From a bacterium (GTDB lineage: Bacteria; Deinococcota; Deinococci; Deinococcales; Deinococcaceae), in assembly GCA_021810505.1 (NCBI GenBank), contig JAJZIR010000005.1, positions 62,001 to 126,000 on the forward strand: a stretch of 64,000 nucleotides of DNA, written 5' to 3'. The notes beneath the pieces were generated by a model. The model saw only the letters and a program-made list of their open reading frames with translations. It was not told the DNA's origin and searched no databases. Below are positions 60,215 through 64,000 of the stretch, piece by piece; the stretch's first letter is position 1, and each line of letters opens with the position of its first letter. The translations under genes and the position numbers were made by a program.

Positions 60215-61027
60215 ATGGCAACTACAGCTATTTCCCGTGAGAAACATCGTTTGGCGATCGGCCTGATCGGCGGCTCGACCGTCGTGATCGACTACGGTGG
60301 CTTGCGCCTGGTGACCGACCCGACCTTCGACCCGCCCGGTTCGTACGGGTCCCTGACCAAGACCGAAGCTCCCGCGCTCGGTGGCGGCGAGATCGGAGAA
60401 GCCGACGCGGTGCTGCTCAGCCACGAGGAGCACTCCGACAACTTCGATAATGCCGGTCGTGCCTACGCCGCGAGAGCCGCGCGGACGATCACCGGCACAC
60501 ACGCGGCGCAGCGTCTGGGCGGAAACGCGGTCGGGCTTGCACCGTGGCAGACCGCGGAGCTGACCCGACCGACTGGCGAGCTCGTGACGGTGGAGGCCGT
60601 CCCCGCCGACCATGGACCGCGGGACGGCAAGCGCGACCCATGGGACAACGTCAATTGCGAGGTCGTCGGGTTCCTCGTCACGTCGGACGGCTTGCCAAGC
60701 CTCTATATCAGCGGGGACAACGCCAGTATCGAGCGCGTGCGCGAAGTGGCGGCGAAGTTCCCGCAGATCGACATCGCGATCTTGTTCACAGGGGCGGCGC
60801 GCGTCGATTTCAAGGACGAGGGCCGGCCGCTCACTCTGACGGCCGAGCGAGCCGCCGATGCAGCGCTCCTGCTGGGTGCGAAGCTGGTCGTTCCGGCGCA
60901 CTTCCGCGGCTGGAAGCATTACAGCCAGACCCCCGCCGAGCTGGTGGCGGCATTTGGGGATGCCGGGATCGGCGACCGCCTTCGCGTTCCGGAGCCGGGC
61001 GTCTGGACAGTACTGGACCCCGCGTGA
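60215..61027 (+). CDS. UlaG-like metallo-beta-lactamase-fold hydrolase
   Basis: This 270-residue hydrolase has the reduced metallo-beta-lactamase motif LLSHEEHSDNFDNAG (His and Asp ligands; the usual HxHxDH appears as HEEHSDN), further histidines in AVPADHGPRDGK, and the last ligand His in LVVPAHFRGWKHY. UlaG-type enzymes open lactones. ATG 60215 is chosen from the promoter; an upstream ATG in the same frame (60160) is possible but would extend over the promoter. It is divergent from the CGNR regulator. Confidence 0.82.
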   Translation: MATTAISREKHRLAIGLIGGSTVVIDYGGLRLVTDPTFDPPGSYGSLTKTEAPALGGGEIGEADAVLLSHEEHSDNFDNAGRAYAARAARTITGTHAAQRLGGNAVGLAPWQTAELTRPTGELVTVEAVPADHGPRDGKRDPWDNVNCEVVGFLVTSDGLPSLYISGDNASIERVREVAAKFPQIDIAILFTGAARVDFKDEGRPLTLTAERAADAALLLGAKLVVPAHFRGWKHYSQTPAELVAAFGDAGIGDRLRVPEPGVWTVLDPA

Positions 61028-61389
61028 CCGACCAGATGCGGCCGTGCCGAGCGGGCCACGGCTGACATCTCCGGGCTGCAGACCGCACTTCCCAAGGCCG
61101 CCGCTGGCGGCGACCGCCTCCGCACCCAGCTCCCCGGCCACGCCTACGCGGGGCGCGTTGACGCCGCCCACGGCCTGGATGGTCTCCCGCTGCGCCGCCC
61201 ACGCTTCGCCCGCGCCGGCTTGGTAGGCGCGGGCGAGCGCGCCTGACTTCCAGCTCAGGGCCTTCCCAGCTGCCGCCTCTGACCGCGGCGTCGCTGGTTG
61301 GACCCCGCGGCCCCACCTGGAATCCTATGCGGGCCCCTGCGCCCGCGAGCCCCCGTGCGGCTCCGGCTTTCTCCCAGGCCGAGCGGCAG
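61028..61389. other. 362-bp intergenic region, no gene seen
   Basis: It contains GC-rich sequence with short open frames on both strands but no domain, RNA gene or clear repeat. It lies between the ends of the convergent hydrolase and TetR genes. Confidence 0.4.
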
Positions 61390-62019
61390 CTACCCGCCCA
61401 CCCCGTCCGCACCGCCCGCACCGGCGAGGGATTGCGCTGGATCAGGAGCCCCTGCCCCCTGCGCGGCGACCCGCTCCAGCTCCTCCACGGCCGCGCGGAC
61501 GACCTGCGCTAAGCTGCGCCCCTCGCCCTGGGCCCAGGCTGCGAAGGCGACCTTGAAAGCGGCGATCCCGGCTTCGGCGGCTAAACTGGACGGCAGCTCC
61601 TGGACACCCCGCCGGCGCAGCGCGGCGGTGATGCTCTTCGCCAGAGCCGCCAGCTTGATCAGCTCGCGTTCCTGCAGCTCTGGGTTGGCGGAGATGATCT
61701 TTTGGCGCCGCCACAGCAGCTCACGCCGCTCCTCGAAAATCTCGCTGGCGGCCTTCTCTAAGGCACCTGTCACCGCGGCGAGGGGGGACGCGGTGGCAGG
61801 TGCCTCTTCGACGCTGCGCGCCAGGAATTCCTGCAAGGCCTGACTTCCCCAGAACAACACCTCGCGCTTGTCCGCGAAGTACCGGAAGAAGGTGCGTTCG
61901 CTGAGCCCAGCGCGCTCGGCGATCTCGGTTACGGTGGTGTTCTCGAAACCGCGCTCGCTGTACAGCTCCAGTGCGGCGTATTCGAGGCGCCCGCGCGCAC
62001 CAGGAGCCCAGCGACCCAT
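61390..62019 (-). CDS. TetR-family regulator divergent from an epimerase
   Basis: This 209-residue repressor has the TetR DNA-binding domain: ALELYSERGFENTTVTEIAE then RAGLSERTFFRYFADKREVL. The C-terminal ligand domain is Ala-rich. ATG 62019 has TAGATT 6 nt upstream. A perfect 8-bp inverted repeat in the spacer is the probable operator. Confidence 0.9.
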   Translation of the reverse strand: MGRWAPGARGRLEYAALELYSERGFENTTVTEIAERAGLSERTFFRYFADKREVLFWGSQALQEFLARSVEEAPATASPLAAVTGALEKAASEIFEERRELLWRRQKIISANPELQERELIKLAALAKSITAALRRRGVQELPSSLAAEAGIAAFKVAFAAWAQGEGRSLAQVVRAAVEELERVAAQGAGAPDPAQSLAGAGGADGVGG

Positions 62020-62025
62020 GGCCCG

Positions 62026-62031
62026 AATCTA
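62026..62031 (-). promoter_or_regulatory. -10 element of a probable leaderless promoter (TetR)
   Basis: TAGATT on the minus strand lies 6 nt before the ATG at 62019. Confidence 0.55.
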
Positions 62032-62053
62032 TCACGGGGCGGCAGCGGTAGTG

Positions 62054-62083
62054 TTGACAGTGCCCGCCATCATGCCTTAGAGT
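62054..62083 (+). promoter_or_regulatory. Promoter of the epimerase gene
   Basis: TTGACA (62054-62059) and TAGAGT (62078-62083) are separated by 18 nt. The operator overlaps the -10 box. Confidence 0.7.
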
Positions 62084-62106
62084 CATGGCGGTTGCTGTCA
62101 TGACTC
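62080..62106. promoter_or_regulatory. Inverted repeat, likely TetR operator
   Basis: GAGTCATG (62080-62087) and CATGACTC (62099-62106) are exact reverse complements with an 11-nt spacer. The site covers the -10 box and start point of the epimerase promoter, so binding would block it. Confidence 0.65.
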
Positions 62107-62156
62107 GGGGAGTTACCGCGTACCCTGACAGCCACCCGCGCTAGGAGGTTATGGCC

Positions 62157-63062
62157 ATGCGGGTATTCGTCACAGGTGGGTCCGGGCACATCGGATCCGC
62201 GCTCATCCCCGAGCTCACGGCAGCTGGCCATCAGGTGGTCGGTTTGGCGCGCTCGGATAGGGCGGCAGCTGCAGTGGCCGCGGCCGGGGCGGCGGTGCAC
62301 CGAGGTTCTCTAGAGGATCTCGCCGGCCTGCAGCGAGCCGCTGCGGCCGCCGATGGAGTCATCCACCTGGCATTCATGCATGAAGCGATGCGGGCCGGGG
62401 ATTTGGCCCGCGCGGCCACGGCCGATCTGCGGGTCATTCGGGCGATCGGTGACGCGTTGGCGGGTAGCGATAGGCCGTTGGTGAGCACCTCAGGGACCCT
62501 GCTGCTGACCCGCGCTGGTCTGGGGCGCGCCGGGACGGAGGCCGACAGCTTGCCTGCTGGCCCGAGGGTGGATTCCGAGAACCTGGCCGTCGCCCTCGCC
62601 GATGAGGGAGTTCGTTCCGCGGTCATCCGGCTTCCGCCGACTGTGCACAGCGCTCTCGACCACCACGGCTATATTCCGGCTCTGATCGGGATCGCCCGCG
62701 AGCAAGGCGTGTCTGGTTATGTAGGCGACGGCGCGAACCGCTGGCCCGCCGTGCACACCCTCGACGCCGTGCGGCTGTACCGGATGGCCCTCGAAAAAGC
62801 TCCGGCTGGCTCGCGCCTGCACGCTGTTGGGGATGAGGGCGTACCGTTCTACGCGATCGCTTCGGCCATCCACCGCGCCCTGGATCTACCGCTGCGGAGC
62901 GTCCCGCTTGAAGAAGCTGCTGCGCACTTCGGCTTCCTCGGGCCCTTCGTCGCCCTGGACAACCCCACCTCGGGTGCGTGGACCCGGGAGCTCCTCGGTT
63001 GGAGTCCAGTCTATCCCGGGCTTACCGACGACCTGGATCAGGGTCACTACTTCCGGGGTTAG
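62157..63062 (+). CDS. NAD(P)-dependent epimerase/dehydratase (extended SDR)
   Basis: This 301-residue extended short-chain dehydrogenase starts MRVFVTGGSGHIGSALIPEL, the NAD(P)-binding GxxGxxG. It continues with VVGLARSDRAAAAVAAAGA and VIHLAFMHEAMRAGDLARAA, and the usual catalytic Tyr-Lys pair is not obvious, as in the atypical SDR group. ATG 62157 is preferred to 62151 because AGGAGG (62143-62148) then has the proper spacing. It is under the control of the divergent TetR. Confidence 0.85.
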   Translation: MRVFVTGGSGHIGSALIPELTAAGHQVVGLARSDRAAAAVAAAGAAVHRGSLEDLAGLQRAAAAADGVIHLAFMHEAMRAGDLARAATADLRVIRAIGDALAGSDRPLVSTSGTLLLTRAGLGRAGTEADSLPAGPRVDSENLAVALADEGVRSAVIRLPPTVHSALDHHGYIPALIGIAREQGVSGYVGDGANRWPAVHTLDAVRLYRMALEKAPAGSRLHAVGDEGVPFYAIASAIHRALDLPLRSVPLEEAAAHFGFLGPFVALDNPTSGAWTRELLGWSPVYPGLTDDLDQGHYFRG

Positions 63063-63334
63063 CGGGGGCTGCCCCTGCGCTGGGGAGCCCGCCGCCGCGG
63101 CCGACCGAGCGGGAACGGCTCAACTATGAGGGACCTGCCGGGGCTGGGGGCGGCCGCCCCTCCCAAGTCCCCAGTGCCGCCGCGGCAGGGTCCCTCTGGG
63201 CGCCGCCGGACCACTCTCCCGGCCGGGCACCCTTGGCCGCGCCGCTCAGGGCAGCTGGCGCCCTAGAGGGCTGTTCTGCGGCGCTCCGGGCAGCCCAGCG
63301 CAACTCTGCCGGCACTCCCCTCGTACTGCAAGGC

Positions 63335-64000
63335 GTGGCTACTGCCTGCAGCATCGAGACCGCCGGCCTGAGCCGCCGCTTCGGCGCCGTGGTCGCTCTG
63401 GACGACCTAGGTCTGCAGGTGGAGCGGGGCATCGTCTTCGGCTTCCTGGGACCCAATGGGGCCGGCAAGACCACCACCATCAAGCTGCTCCTGGGTATGC
63501 TCCAGCCCAGCCAAGGGGAGGCTAGGGTGCTGGGTGTCCAGCTACCCGCGCAGGTCGCTAAGCTGCGGCCCCGGGTCGGCGTCCTGTTGGAGCATAGCGG
63601 GACCTACGGGCGGCTCAGCGTCTCGGAGAATCTGGACTTCTTCGCTGGCATCTACCGGCTGCCCAGGGAGCCGGCTCGGCGCAGGGGCCTGGAGCTGGCC
63701 GAGCGCTTGGGCCTGAGCGGCCTGCTCAGCCGCAAGGCCGAGCAGCTCTCCACCGGCGAGCGCCGCAAGTTGGGCCTGGTCCGGGCGCTGCTGCACAGCC
63801 CTGAGCTGCTGTTTCTGGACGAGCCGACCGCCGGCCTGGATGCCCCCAGCGCCGCGGCGCTGCGCAAAGATTTGGCCGAGCTGGTCTCGCAGAGCGGCCT
63901 GACCGTGTTCCTGACCACCCACCACCTCGAGGACGCCGAGCGGCTCTGCCAGCAGGTGGCGGTGATCCGGCGCGGCCGGCTGATCGCCACCGGGACGCCG
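63335..64000 (+). CDS. ABC transporter ATP-binding protein (3' end outside window)
   Basis: The first 222 codons of an ABC exporter ATPase are present. Walker A is FGFLGPNGAGKTTTIKLLL, the signature LSTGERRKLGLVRALL, Walker B LLFLDEPTAGLDAPS and the H-loop LTTHHLEDAERL. The start is probably GTG 63335. The frame is open at the window end. A membrane permease gene is expected to follow. Confidence 0.9.
   Translation, partial: MATACSIETAGLSRRFGAVVALDDLGLQVERGIVFGFLGPNGAGKTTTIKLLLGMLQPSQGEARVLGVQLPAQVAKLRPRVGVLLEHSGTYGRLSVSENLDFFAGIYRLPREPARRRGLELAERLGLSGLLSRKAEQLSTGERRKLGLVRALLHSPELLFLDEPTAGLDAPSAAALRKDLAELVSQSGLTVFLTTHHLEDAERLCQQVAVIRRGRLIATGTP

Overview
The window is GC-rich (about two thirds G+C by eye) and almost fully coding. 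It looks like the chromosome of a bacterium in or near the Deinococcota (Deinococcus-Thermus). The support is indirect: exported proteins whose signal peptides end in ...ALAQ or ...SASAQ, a DEAD-box helicase close to Thermus Hera, a CarD/CdnL regulator, a large AAA-BTAD activator, a short HisG paired with HisZ, carotenoid genes crtB-crtI, and at least eleven start codons with a TAnnnT -10 element only 5-7 nt upstream, the layout of leaderless transcripts. The phylum call is an inference, and no rRNA is present to settle it.

Layout. 1-15 kb is housekeeping: an agmatine-to-putrescine pair (aguA end, aguB), polyphosphate glucokinase, hisZ-hisG, a sugar-isomerase-like SIS protein, a tRNA-Arg(CCG), a double-module peptidyl-prolyl isomerase, an M20 peptidase/phosphoesterase/epimerase/RlmI-type cluster, an MNIO (DUF692) protein, an ABC-2 exporter and an FTR1 iron permease. 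15-27.6 kb is rich in peptide and amide metabolism: gamma-glutamyltransferase, FemAB, TetR-MFS, aspartoacylase-like and creatininase-like hydrolases, and a divergent amidase operon with two orphan oligopeptide-binding proteins. 28.3-33.3 kb is a minus-strand run of methyltransferase, crtB, crtI, folP and a tyrosine recombinase. 33.4-44.8 kb carries an RNA helicase with a long leader, a repeat-expanded lipoprotein, thymidine kinase, rsmA, carD, a flippase, a PASTA protein with a degenerate kinase-like head, and a cysteine desulfurase overlapping it.

44.9-53.8 kb is the accessory region. It holds an ATPase-TOPRIM gene pair that resembles OLD/PARIS-type anti-phage modules, a TetR/membrane-protein pair with a perfect palindromic operator, an IS66-type element sitting inside a broken RelE-like toxin-antitoxin locus, repeats like an IS21-type end, an apparently intact VapX-VapD toxin pair, a truncated and frameshifted ABC exporter permease with an intact MarR-like regulator, and the 3' end of a dead group II intron including domain V. 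This patchwork is the best place to look for something new, and the ATPase-TOPRIM pair is the strongest candidate.

53.9-64 kb returns to chromosomal style: two secreted proteins, a 906-residue AAA-BTAD regulator, a CGNR regulator divergent from a metallo-beta-lactamase-fold hydrolase with a near-consensus promoter, a TetR divergent from an NAD-dependent epimerase with a clear operator, and the start of an ABC transporter ATPase that runs off the window.
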